In this document: positions 49,501 to 61,015 of the stretch, piece after piece
Layout: every line of letters starts with the position of its first letter
How positions within the stretch are numbered: position 1 is the stretch's first letter
DNA from: Burkholderiales bacterium Ga0077547
GTDB lineage: Bacteria > Pseudomonadota > Gammaproteobacteria > Burkholderiales > Burkholderiaceae_C
DNA length: 64,000 nucleotides
Assembly: GCA_001464195.1 (NCBI GenBank)
Contig: LNEY01000033.1
Span: 1-64,000 of the forward strand
Direction: 5' to 3'
The notes under the pieces: generated by a model
The model's input: the letters and a program-made list of their open reading frames with translations, nothing else
Databases searched by the model: none
What the model was told of the DNA's origin: nothing
Program-made: the position numbers and the translations under genes

Positions 49501-49616
49501 TGACGGCTCCTGGTGGCGGGCCCAAGGCGCATGGCGAGGCTCGACTCTAGAGCCGCGCGGACAGACCAGACTCGGGATAAGCCCGACTTTCAGCGGCATC
49601 TCGCTGAAATGGAGGC

Positions 49617-50555
49617 TCAGCCTGGGTCAACGTCGCCGGCCAGCGCCCGTTCGACCACCGTGCGTGACAGTGTTGGTGCGAAGGCCTCGATGAAGGCGTA
49701 GACGTAGCCGCGCAGCCAGGTGCCGCGGCGTATGGCCAGGCGGGTCAGATTGACTTCGAACAGGTGTCGCGCATCCAGCGCGCGCAGTGTGCGGTCGCGC
49801 TCAGGGTCGAAGGCGATCGAGGCCACGACTCCCACCCCCATGCCCAGCTCGACATAGGTCTTGATGACGTCCGCGTCCATCGCGCTCAGCACGATGTGGG
49901 GCTGCAGACCTGCTTTCGAGAAGGCGTCATCGATGTGCGCCCGGCCGGTGTAGCCGGTTTCGTAGGTGATGATGGGGTGCTGCGCCAGTTGTTCGAGCGT
50001 GATCGGACCGTCGACGCTGAGCAGTGCGTGGTCGGGAGGCACCACCACGCTGTGCGTCCAGCGGTAGCAGGGCAGGGCCACCAGCGACTCGTAGTGCGCG
50101 AGCGCCTCGGTGGCGACGCCGATGTCGGCCTCGCCAGAGAGCAGCATTTCGGCCACCTGCTTGGGCGAGCCCTGGTGCAGCAGCAAGGTCACGTTGGGAT
50201 ACACCTCGCGGAAATCGCGCACGACGGTGGGCAGCGCATAGCGGGCCTGCGAATGGGTCGCCGCGATGGACAGCCGGCCTGTGCTTTGCGCATTGAAGTC
50301 GTCACCCACGCGCTTGAGGTTGTCAGCCTCCAGCAGCAACCGTTCGACGATGGGCAGCACCGCTTCGCCGGGCGGCGTCAGCCGTGTCAGGCGCTTGCCT
50401 GCGCGCACGAAGATGTCGACGCCGAGTTCGTCTTCGAGTTCGCGGATCTGTCGGCTGATGCCCGGTTGTGAGGTGTGCAGCACAGCCGCCACCTCGGTCA
50501 GGTTGAATCCGCAGCGGATGGCTTCACGGACGGCTCGCAGTTGCTGGAAATTCAT
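49617..50555 (-). CDS. CysB/Cbl-type LysR-family regulator (second copy)
   Basis: 312 residues. The winged helix-turn-helix (MNFQQLRAVREAIRCGFNL, VLHTSQPGISRQIRELEDELG) and effector domain (ATHSQARYALP, TGYTGRAHIDDAF) match the CysB/Cbl group. It sits beside the cysTWA locus and 204 nt from the divergent hybrid kinase gene. With cysB at 14657-15598, the organism has at least two such regulators; this one may serve thiosulfate, sulfonate or general sulfur control. Ribosome-binding site not obvious; ATG 50553-50555 gives the family start. Confidence 0.92.
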   Translation of the reverse strand: MNFQQLRAVREAIRCGFNLTEVAAVLHTSQPGISRQIRELEDELGVDIFVRAGKRLTRLTPPGEAVLPIVERLLLEADNLKRVGDDFNAQSTGRLSIAATHSQARYALPTVVRDFREVYPNVTLLLHQGSPKQVAEMLLSGEADIGVATEALAHYESLVALPCYRWTHSVVVPPDHALLSVDGPITLEQLAQHPIITYETGYTGRAHIDDAFSKAGLQPHIVLSAMDADVIKTYVELGMGVGVVASIAFDPERDRTLRALDARHLFEVNLTRLAIRRGTWLRGYVYAFIEAFAPTLSRTVVERALAGDVDPG

Positions 50556-50759
50556 GCGGAGTCGCCGCGCGGGCGAGCGAAGGTGTCGGCACATGCCGAC
50601 CGCCTGATTCTCAATGGGCGTCTCTGCCCGGGCAACGACGCACTGCTTCTAAGCTTTCTTGAATTGGCTATATCGCGACGCGGTGTGACCTTGGGCCGCG
50701 GAAATGCACCCATAGCAACGCTGAATTCGAGGCTTTGACGAGGTTGTTCCACGTCAAGA

Positions 50760-54010
<3,251 letters not shown>

Positions 54011-54011
<1 letters not shown>

Positions 54012-55120
54012 TGAACATGTATGAGCTATCCGCCCTGACGGACCGAACTGTCGATCGACCCACGGTGCTGGCGGTTGACGACACGCCCTCCAACCTCACC
54101 CTGCTGTCCGGGCTGCTCAGCCCGCATTACCGGGTGCAGCTGGCCGTGTCGGGTGCCAAGGCGCTTGAACTCGCACAGCGCCGAGCTCCCGATCTGATCG
54201 TGCTCGACGTGATGATGCCGGGCATGGACGGTCACGAGGTGTGCCGTCGTCTGAAAGCCGATGAACGAACGCGCGATGTCCCGGTGCTGTTCCTGACGGC
54301 GTTGAACCGAGCGGACGACGAGACCTTGGGCTTCGAATTGGGGGGTGCTGATTTCGTCGTCAAGCCGTTCAATCCGACCACACTGCTCGCTCGCGTGCGC
54401 ACCCAGCTCGAAGTCAACGCCTGGCGAATCGCGCTGCGCGACCGCAACGCATGGCTGAACAACGAATTGGCACTGCGGATCGAAGAGGTTGAACAGCTGC
54501 GCGACACGACGCTTTTCGTGATGGTCGCGTTGGCCGAGTTTCGCGACAGTGATACGGGCCACCACATCCAGCGCACCCAGGAATATGTCCGCGTGCTGGC
54601 GCGCTGGGTCGCGCAGCAGGGGGTTGCCATTGACGACAGGCAGATCGACGCGATGGCGCGTGCGGCACCGCTGCACGACATTGGCAAGGTGTCCATTCCC
54701 GATCGGGTACTTCTCAAGCCCGGGCGGCTGAATGCCGAAGAGTGGGAGCTGATGAAAACCCACGCCGATACGGGCGCCAACTTGCTGCAGCGCGCTGCTG
54801 ATCGCCTGGGCGACCGTGCGGGACCGTTGCTGCGCTACGGCATCGAGATTGCGCGCCACCATCATGAAAAGTGGGACGGCAGTGGCTACCCCGCAGGTCT
54901 TGTCGGCGAGGCGATTCCGTTGTCGGCACGCCTGATGGCGGTGGCTGATGTCTACGACGCGCTGGTCAGCCGACGGGTTTACAAGGACCCGATCGACCAC
55001 GACGTGGCGCTCGAGATGATCGTGGCCGACAGCGGCAAGCATTTCGACCCACAACTGGTGCGTGGGCTCCTGGAGGTGCGCTCGGACTTGATCTCCATTG
55101 CGCAGAAATGGCAGGACTGA
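54011..55120 (+). CDS. HD-GYP response regulator (cyclic-di-GMP phosphodiesterase)
   Basis: 369 residues, RpfG-like. The receiver domain has VLAVDD, Asp66 in LIVLDVMMPGMDG and the conserved Lys in VVKPFNPTT. The HD-GYP domain has HDIGK (H222, D223) and HHHEKWDGSGYP (from 283), so all catalytic residues are present. The start at ATG 54011 is supported by GGAG 8 nt upstream and overlaps the kinase stop by one base. The presumed cognate of the hybrid kinase encoded just upstream, through its HPt. Confidence 0.95.
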
Positions 55121-55127
55121 AAAGCCC

Positions 55128-56429
55128 ATGAAAAAACAACCGTTCCACACACTTGCGTCAGCGGCTGCACTGCTGCTCGCGCTCAGCGCTGTGCCGGCGC
55201 ACGCGGTCGATGCCACCTGGTCGGGCTTTGCGACCTTCGGCTATGCGGAGTCCAATTCGGACTACACCTATCAGCGCTTCATCGACCGCGACGGCACCTT
55301 CAAACGTGACACGCTGGTGGCGGGCCAGCTCGACCTGAGCCTGGCACCGCAGTGGTCGGCGACCCTGCAGATGCGTGCCGCGGCAGCAGACAACAACGAC
55401 AAGCGCTGGCGTATTGAACCGAGCTGGGCTTTCGTTGCCTGGCGGCCCGACAACGACTGGCTGGTGCGTGTCGGCAAGATGCGGGTGCCGCTGTACTTTC
55501 ACTCCGAGTCTCTCGACGTTGGCGTGGCGCACGACATGGTGCGTCTGCCGCATGAGATGTACTCGATCGCACCGATCAGCGAGTTCACCGGCTTGTTCGC
55601 GACGCGCAGCTTCACCGTGGGAGCGCGCGATTTCAGCGTCGATGGCTACGTCGGAGAGGCCGACACCCAAACACGCCTGTGGGCGCGCGACGGCGCACCG
55701 CCGTTGATCCAGCCGGGTCCGTTCCTCACCCCGATACGGGTCAAGATCGGCGGTCTGGTTCTGACCGCGCGCGACCCGGACTTGACATGGCGTCTCGGCG
55801 TGCATTACACGAGCACCAGCCGCAAAGACGGCGCGCAACTGTCGGTTCGATATCCGCGCGTTAACGTTGCGCCAGGCATAGGCTATTGGAAGGCATCGAG
55901 TGCCGTCCCTGGCCCCGAGATACCGGGCACTAACAGCATTGGCAACATTTTCCTGACGGCCGGTGTCGACTGGCAGATGGGCGACGGCTGGCGGGTGGCG
56001 AGCGAGATCGCCTCACTGCGGCAACTCGATACCGATGTCGGCTATGACGCACTTGCCGGTTACGTGGCGTTGTTCAAGCGCATCGGTGAATTCACGCCGT
56101 ATGTCAGCTACGCCAGGGAAAAGTCGAGCTCCGATCTGATCGGCTGGGCCAAGCGCCTGCGTTCACCGAGCCTGCCGGCGCAGATCCCTGGCGCTTCGAC
56201 CGTCAATGTGGTGCAGCGGCTGGCCGGCGAAAACATCTTTGCCTACGACCAGGACTCCATCGCGCTCGGCGTTTCGTATTCGCTGTCGCCCACGGCGAAG
56301 CTCAAGGCTGAATGGATGCGCACGCGAGTCGGACAGCTGTCTAAGCATTTCGACACGCCGCCTGGCAAGCCGGACCCCGCAGGTCTGCGGGTCAATACGC
56401 TGTCAGTCAACTTCAGCGTTGCGTTTTGA
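55128..56429 (+). CDS. Outer-membrane porin-like beta-barrel protein
   Basis: 433 residues. Signal peptide ends at residue 26 (AVPAHA-V). The mature protein is a beta-barrel of alternating strands (WSGFATFGYAES, WSATLQMRAAA, WAFVAWRPDNDW) and ends in phenylalanine (SVNFSVAF), as outer-membrane proteins do. It does not look like a classical OmpC-type porin; it resembles barrels found next to small periplasmic binding proteins. Only 7 nt separates its start from the HD-GYP stop, and AGGA lies 11 nt upstream, so it is cotranscribed with the signalling genes. Confidence 0.8.
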   Translation: MKKQPFHTLASAAALLLALSAVPAHAVDATWSGFATFGYAESNSDYTYQRFIDRDGTFKRDTLVAGQLDLSLAPQWSATLQMRAAAADNNDKRWRIEPSWAFVAWRPDNDWLVRVGKMRVPLYFHSESLDVGVAHDMVRLPHEMYSIAPISEFTGLFATRSFTVGARDFSVDGYVGEADTQTRLWARDGAPPLIQPGPFLTPIRVKIGGLVLTARDPDLTWRLGVHYTSTSRKDGAQLSVRYPRVNVAPGIGYWKASSAVPGPEIPGTNSIGNIFLTAGVDWQMGDGWRVASEIASLRQLDTDVGYDALAGYVALFKRIGEFTPYVSYAREKSSSDLIGWAKRLRSPSLPAQIPGASTVNVVQRLAGENIFAYDQDSIALGVSYSLSPTAKLKAEWMRTRVGQLSKHFDTPPGKPDPAGLRVNTLSVNFSVAF

Positions 56430-56439
56430 GGGGGCAGCC

Positions 56440-56862
56440 ATGAAACTGGTTCGCACCCTCCCCATTTTGCTGTCGCTGCTGGTCTGCACGGCGGGCAACG
56501 CTGAAGACCGAGACGCCCCGGTGATGATCGGCAACGCTTCGGTGCCGCGCATCGACCTGGTCACTGCACAGCGCCTTTACACCGGCCGCGCGATCGAGGT
56601 CGACGGGCAACCGGTGACCGTGGTGAATGCGGCACCTGGCAGCAAGCTGCGCGAGCGCTTCATGTCCGATGTGATGAAACAGGACGACAACAAATATGTT
56701 GCCTACTGGACCGTACGCAAGCACGTCGGCAAGGGCACGCCGCCGCGCGAGCTGAAGTCGGCCGCCGAGATCATCGAGTACGTTCAGAGCACGCCGGGCG
56801 CCATGGGATACGTCCTCGCCTCCGATGTGCGGCCTGGAATGAACATCGTGATGAAGCCCTGA
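56440..56862 (+). CDS. Small PstS-like periplasmic substrate-binding protein
   Basis: 140 residues. Signal peptide MKLVRTLPILLSLLVCTAGNA is followed by VPRIDLVTAQRLYTGRAIEVDG, KLRERFMSDVM and YVQSTPGAMGYVLASD, matching the short PstS-like (phosphate ABC transporter substrate-binding-like) proteins that correspond to one lobe of PstS. GGGGG lies 5 nt before ATG 56440. Only 10 nt after the porin gene. These short proteins are usually not part of a transporter; with a porin and a signalling pair they may report periplasmic ligand to the kinase (inference). Confidence 0.8.
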   Translation: MKLVRTLPILLSLLVCTAGNAEDRDAPVMIGNASVPRIDLVTAQRLYTGRAIEVDGQPVTVVNAAPGSKLRERFMSDVMKQDDNKYVAYWTVRKHVGKGTPPRELKSAAEIIEYVQSTPGAMGYVLASDVRPGMNIVMKP

Positions 56863-56866
56863 ACGC

Positions 56867-56892
56867 CACGCACCCCGACGCCGGGGTGTGTG
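56867..56892. terminator. Strong hairpin between convergent genes, likely bidirectional terminator
   Basis: An 11-bp stem (CACGCACCCCG with CGGGGTGTGTG, one G-U pair) and 4-base loop ACGC, 4 nt after the binding-protein stop and 8 nt before the VIT-family stop. No long T-tract follows, so it may work with a factor or as an mRNA-end stabiliser; the placement between convergent stops makes a terminator role likely. Confidence 0.55.
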
Positions 56893-56900
56893 CTGCTGCT

Positions 56901-57599
56901 TCACGGCGAAAACAGCGCTCCCACGAGGCTGGTCAGCCCCATTGCCAGCGCGCCCCACAGCGCGACACGGCTGGCGCTGCGCCAGACGCCAGCGCCGCCG
57001 ACCTGTGCCGACAGGCCACCGAGGAAGGCGAGACTCGCGATGGCGGCGACCCAGATCACCGTCACGAGCTGCGTTGGCGGTGCCAGCAGGCACACCGCCA
57101 GTGGCAACAGCGCGCCCACCGCGAAACTCGCAGCGGAGGACCCCGCGGCCTGCAGCGGTCGGGCGACCAGCAGCTCTGAGATACCGAGCTCGTCGCGTGC
57201 ATGTGCAGCCAACGCGTCGCGTGCAGTCAGTTGCGTCGCGACCTGGCGCGCCAACTCAGGCTCGACCCCGCGGCGCATGTAGATGGCGGTGAGTTCGTTC
57301 AGTTCGGCGTCGGCATCAGCGTCGAGTTCTGCCTGTTCGCGCGCCAGGTCGGCCGTTTCCGTGTCGGCCTGGGCGTGTACCGACACGTACTCGCCCGCGG
57401 CCATCGACATGGCCCCGGCCACCAGGCCTGCGACGCCCGCGATCAGCATGCCGCTGCGATCTGTTCCTGCTGCGGCCACACCGAGCAACAGGCTGGCGGT
57501 GGAGACGATGCCGTCGTTGGCCCCCATCACTGAAGCCCGCAGCCAGCCGATCCGGCTGGTGCGGTGGCGTTCGCCGTGGGGGCGGCGCAGCAGTGGCAT
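56901..57599 (-). CDS. VIT1/CCC1 family iron/manganese transporter
   Basis: 232 residues. MGANDGIVSTASLLLG and AGLVAGAMSMAAGEYVSVHAQ are the first two membrane helices with conserved Asp, Gly, Met and Glu residues of the family; a cytoplasmic charged helix (about 80-140, RGVEPELARQV) and three further helices follow. It moves Fe2+ or Mn2+ out of the cytoplasm. Its ATG (57597-57599) overlaps the folA stop by one base, so it is cotranscribed with folA. Confidence 0.9.
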   Translation of the reverse strand: MPLLRRPHGERHRTSRIGWLRASVMGANDGIVSTASLLLGVAAAGTDRSGMLIAGVAGLVAGAMSMAAGEYVSVHAQADTETADLAREQAELDADADAELNELTAIYMRRGVEPELARQVATQLTARDALAAHARDELGISELLVARPLQAAGSSAASFAVGALLPLAVCLLAPPTQLVTVIWVAAIASLAFLGGLSAQVGGAGVWRSASRVALWGALAMGLTSLVGALFSP

Positions 57600-58096
57600 C
57601 AGGGGGCCGCCTTGCGGCGGTAATCGACATAGCGGTACACCAAACCCTCGGACGTGGTGTGCGACTCGCTCGACACGATGTCGTAATCCGCGCGCGGCCA
57701 GTCGGGGAAAAAGGCATCAGCGTCGAAGTCGGCGTCGATTTCGGTGAGCAGCAGCTCATCGGCTTGCGGCAGCGCCAACGCATAGATCTCGGCGCCGCCG
57801 ATGACGCACACCCGGTCCACGTCTCCGGCCAGTGCCAGGGCAGCGGTGAGGCTCGGCGCCGGTTCGGCGCCGGCTGCTGACCATTGGGGGTTGCGGGTGA
57901 TGACGATGTTGCGGCGCCCGGGCAGGGGCCGGCCGATGGAGTCCCATGTCTTGCGCCCCATCACGATCGGATGGCCCATCGTGAGGCGCTTGAACCGCGG
58001 CAGGTCACCGGGCAGATGCACCAGCAGTTGGTTGTTTTTGCCAATGGCGCCGCACCGGGCGACGGCCGCGATCAGGGTCAGGGACGGTTTGTGCAC
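57599..58096 (-). CDS. folA: Dihydrofolate reductase
   Basis: 165 residues from GTG 58094-58096. LTLIAAVARCGAIGKNNQLL, GDLPRFKRLTMG (catalytic Asp31), IVMGRKTWDSIG and VCVIGGAEIYAL are the DHFR motifs. GTG is favoured because GGGAGG lies about 10 nt upstream; an in-frame ATG at 58127-58129 lacks a ribosome-binding site. The residue equivalent to E. coli Trp22 is Val26 (LLVHLPGD), a non-standard substitution next to the catalytic Asp. It supplies tetrahydrofolate. It is divergent from feoA. Confidence 0.95.
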   Translation of the reverse strand: MHKPSLTLIAAVARCGAIGKNNQLLVHLPGDLPRFKRLTMGHPIVMGRKTWDSIGRPLPGRRNIVITRNPQWSAAGAEPAPSLTAALALAGDVDRVCVIGGAEIYALALPQADELLLTEIDADFDADAFFPDWPRADYDIVSSESHTTSEGLVYRYVDYRRKAAP

Positions 58097-58151
58097 AGCG
58101 AATTGTCCTCCCGATGCCCACTGGGTCATGCCAAGTCGTGGATCTAGACAA

Positions 58152-58172
58152 GAACGTGTATCATTTGCGTTC
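58152..58172. promoter_or_regulatory. Imperfect palindrome before feoA (candidate metal-regulator site)
   Basis: A 21-base imperfect palindrome: perfect outer 5-bp arms GAACG and CGTTC, paired central AT/AT, and mismatches in between. It lies in the 81-base gap between folA and feoA, next to the feoA start. Its AT-rich centre loosely resembles a Fur box and its position suits an iron repressor, but the match to the consensus is weak. Confidence 0.35.
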
Positions 58173-58189
58173 ACATTTTGAGTACTGCC

Positions 58190-58450
58190 GTGACCACTGC
58201 CTTGCCGATGTCGACCCTGGACCGTTCGCCACTGCGTGCGCGTTGTACCGTGACGGGTGTCAGGGCACCAGAGCGCGCGCCGGAATGGGCGCAGTGGCTC
58301 GAAGAGATCGGTTTCCTGCCGGGCGAGCAGGTCGAGCTGATGGCACGCGGCGCCTTTGGTGGGCACTCGCTGGTGGTGCGCGTAGGCTTGTCCACGTTTG
58401 CCTTGCGGCGGGCCGAAGCGGCCTGCGTCCTGGTCGAATCCTCGGTGTGA
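58190..58450 (+). CDS. feoA: Ferrous iron transport protein A FeoA
   Basis: 86 residues from GTG 58190 (or 90 from TTG 58178; ATG 58208 is also in frame). A small SH3-like protein: RCTVTGVRAPERAPEWAQWLEEIGFLPGEQVELM and VVRVGLSTFALRRAEAACVLVE are the family strands when read in parts. It helps FeoB work at the membrane. The stop overlaps the feoB GTG by 4 bases (GTGA). Ribosome-binding evidence does not decide the start. Confidence 0.9.
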   Translation: MTTALPMSTLDRSPLRARCTVTGVRAPERAPEWAQWLEEIGFLPGEQVELMARGAFGGHSLVVRVGLSTFALRRAEAACVLVESSV

Positions 58451-60342
58451 ACGAAGCGGTCATCCACGTCCACCGCGGCGGTCCGCTGGTGGCACTGGTG
58501 GGCAATCCGAACTGCGGCAAGACGGCGCTGTTCAATCTGCTGACCGGCAGTCGCCAGAAGGTGGCCAACTACGCCGGCGTCACCGTCGAGCGCAAGGAAG
58601 GCAAGCTCGTCACGCCAGCCGGCAAGACCTTGCGGGTGCTCGACCTGCCCGGCGCTTACAGCCTGCATGCACGCTCTCCCGACGAGCGCGTCACCTGCGA
58701 TGTGCTGTACGGCCGCGCGCGCGGAGAGAAGCGCCCTGATCTGGTGGTGTGCGTGGTCGATGCCACCAACCTGCGACGCAACCTGCGCATGGTGCTGGCG
58801 GTCAAGCGCCTGGGGCTGCCTTGCGTGGTCGCGCTGAACATGACCGATCTGGCAGCTCGCCAGGGCGTCAAGGTCGTCTGTGCTGACCTGGCTGCCGAAT
58901 TGGGTGTCCCGGTGGTGGCGACCGTCGGCGTGAAAAGCGATGGCGCGGGCGGCCTGTGCGCCTTGCTTGATGAGCCGGACGTCTGGCGTCACGCGGCGAG
59001 GCCGCTGACGGTCGATGCCACGGCGGAGCCCGTCGTGGGCACCCAGGCGGATCACGACACGGTGCACGCGATCCTGAAGCGGCTCGGCCTCGCGACGGTG
59101 GTGCCCCACACCGCCAGTGATCGCATCGACCGGGTGGTGCTGCACCCCGTGATCGGGCCGTCCCTGTTGGCGGTGATTCTGTTTCTCGTGTTCCAGGCGG
59201 TCTTCTCGTGGGCTCAAGCGCCCATGGATGCGATCAATTCCGCCACCGATGCCATGGGTTCGGCCGTCACCTCATGGCTGCCGGAGGGTTGGCCACGCAG
59301 CCTGCTGGTCGATGGGGTGATCGCCGGCGTTGGCGGGGTGGTGGTGTTTTTGCCGCAGATCCTGATCCTGTTCTTCTTCATTCTGCTGCTCGAAGAGTCG
59401 GGTTACCTGCCACGAGCGGCCTTCCTGCTCGACCGACTGATGGGCGGCGTGGGCTTGAGCGGTCGCTCCTTCATCCCGCTGCTGTCGAGCTTTGCCTGCG
59501 CTATCCCCGGCATCATGGCCGCACGCACCATTGCCAATCCGCGTGATCGTCTGGTGACGATCATGATTGCGCCGCTGATGACCTGCTCAGCCCGTTTGCC
59601 GGTGTACGCCTTGTTGATCGGCGCATTCATTCCGGCGCGCTCGGTGTGGGGTGGGTTCGAACTCCAGGGGCTGGTGCTGTTCGGGCTGTACCTGGCTGGC
59701 ATCGTGGGCGCACTGCTGGTGGCCTGGGTACTCAAGCGCTTCACCGCGCGGGGACAGGTGCGCTCGCTGATGATGGAACTGCCGGCTTACCACTGGCCCA
59801 CCGTGCGCAATGTCGTCATCGGACTGTGGCAACGGGTGGAGATTTTCATGCGGCGTGTCGGCGGCATCATCCTCGGGCTGACGATTGCGCTGTGGTTCCT
59901 GGCCAGTTTCCCGGGGCCGCCCGCTGGGGCCACCGGCGCCCCGATCGAGTACAGCATCGCCGGGACGCTGGGCCGTGCGTTGGCCGTGGTGTTCGAACCG
60001 ATTGGATTCAACTGGCAGATCAGCATCGCGCTCGTACCTGGATTGGCTGCTCGCGAAGTGGCCGTGGGCGCGCTCGGCACGGTGTACGCGCTGTCGGCCA
60101 CCGGTGACGACACCGCACAGGCGCTGACACCCTTGATCGCCCACACCTGGAGCCTGGCCACCGCACTGTCGCTGCTGACCTGGTTTGTGTTCGCGCCCCA
60201 GTGCCTGTCGACCCTGGCCACGGTCAAGCGCGAGACCGGTGGCTGGTCCATGCCGCTGTTGATGGCGGGCTACCTTTTTGCGCTGGCCTATGCAGCCTCG
60301 TTCATCACCTACCGCGTGGCTTTGATGTGGGGCGCTGGCTGA
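58447..60342 (+). CDS. feoB: Ferrous iron transport protein B FeoB
   Basis: 631 residues, typical of the shorter FeoB proteins. The N-terminal G domain has GNPNCGKT (19-26), DLPGAYSLH and NMTD; the membrane part has two gate domains with LLSSFACAIPGIMAART, the Cys-containing pore motif, and a second half RIVGGIILGLTIALWF. It imports Fe2+. Start is GTG 58447, overlapping the feoA stop. Translation is coupled to FeoA. Confidence 0.96.
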   Translation: MNEAVIHVHRGGPLVALVGNPNCGKTALFNLLTGSRQKVANYAGVTVERKEGKLVTPAGKTLRVLDLPGAYSLHARSPDERVTCDVLYGRARGEKRPDLVVCVVDATNLRRNLRMVLAVKRLGLPCVVALNMTDLAARQGVKVVCADLAAELGVPVVATVGVKSDGAGGLCALLDEPDVWRHAARPLTVDATAEPVVGTQADHDTVHAILKRLGLATVVPHTASDRIDRVVLHPVIGPSLLAVILFLVFQAVFSWAQAPMDAINSATDAMGSAVTSWLPEGWPRSLLVDGVIAGVGGVVVFLPQILILFFFILLLEESGYLPRAAFLLDRLMGGVGLSGRSFIPLLSSFACAIPGIMAARTIANPRDRLVTIMIAPLMTCSARLPVYALLIGAFIPARSVWGGFELQGLVLFGLYLAGIVGALLVAWVLKRFTARGQVRSLMMELPAYHWPTVRNVVIGLWQRVEIFMRRVGGIILGLTIALWFLASFPGPPAGATGAPIEYSIAGTLGRALAVVFEPIGFNWQISIALVPGLAAREVAVGALGTVYALSATGDDTAQALTPLIAHTWSLATALSLLTWFVFAPQCLSTLATVKRETGGWSMPLLMAGYLFALAYAASFITYRVALMWGAG

Positions 60343-60361
60343 AACGGTGGAATGAGGGTCG

Positions 60362-60383
60362 GGCACCGGGCTGAGGCGGTGCC
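60362..60383. repeat. Perfect hairpin between feoB and the DUF2796 gene
   Basis: GGCACCG (60362-60368) and CGGTGCC (60377-60383) form a perfect 7-bp stem with an 8-base loop between two convergent stop codons. No T-tract. Could be the feoB terminator acting with Rho, or a processing stop for the opposite transcript. Confidence 0.4.
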
Positions 60384-60393
60384 GGTCAGTGGG

Positions 60394-60951
60394 TCAGCGG
60401 GGCAGCTTCACCAGCTTGTCTGGGCGCTTGAGCGTCTGCTTCGATTGCCCTTTGGGGCTTGCCATCTGCACGTTGATCTTCTGAAGACGCTTGAAGGCAT
60501 CGAACAGGCCGATCTCGATCACCGTCAGCTTGTCAGGGTGCGCGCAATTGAATTCATAGTTGGCGTCCAGGTCGGCGTGTTCGCTTTTCTTGTCGGCGTC
60601 TTTCCCCGCTGCAGGCGCGGTGGCTTGCAATGCGGCCGATTCGAGGCTCACTGTCGTCAGAGCGCATTGCGCCGCCGCGTCGGGCTTGAACAGCGCTGCC
60701 GCGTCGGTCATCTGCTTGAGCAAGGCGTCAGCGGCCTGCCGTTCTGCGGCGCTGCGGGGATGTCGCTCGAATCCGAGCAGGCTGTCGAGTGGCGCCTCGA
60801 GTTGCACGCTCAGCAGTTGCTTGTCGACGGCGATGTCCAACTGCATCGAGCCGTGCACATGAGCAGCTTCGGTGGCGTGTGCCGCGGGGGAAAAATGCAG
60901 CACGGCCAAACACACCGCCAAGCCATGGAATTGCTGCAGTCGCTTGTTCAT
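60394..60951 (-). CDS. DUF2796 family periplasmic protein (ZrgA-like)
   Basis: 185 residues. A signal peptide (MNKRLQQFHGLAVCLAVLHFS to AAHA) is followed by HVHGSMQLDIAVDKQLLSVQLEAPLDSLLGFER read in parts, the N-terminal DUF2796 signature, and a Cys pair (QCAL and FNCAHPD). ZrgA-type proteins bind zinc and are linked to zinc uptake in other bacteria. The ATG at 60949-60951 is chosen over a GTG at 60960. It converges with feoB and does not share its operon. Metal specificity is inferred from the family. Confidence 0.9.
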   Translation of the reverse strand: MNKRLQQFHGLAVCLAVLHFSPAAHATEAAHVHGSMQLDIAVDKQLLSVQLEAPLDSLLGFERHPRSAAERQAADALLKQMTDAAALFKPDAAAQCALTTVSLESAALQATAPAAGKDADKKSEHADLDANYEFNCAHPDKLTVIEIGLFDAFKRLQKINVQMASPKGQSKQTLKRPDKLVKLPR

Positions 60952-61015
60952 GCGAATCACCGTGGAGTTGACGTGACCGACTGACCTGGCGCGCTGCGGA
61001 AGGTTCAGGCCGTGT

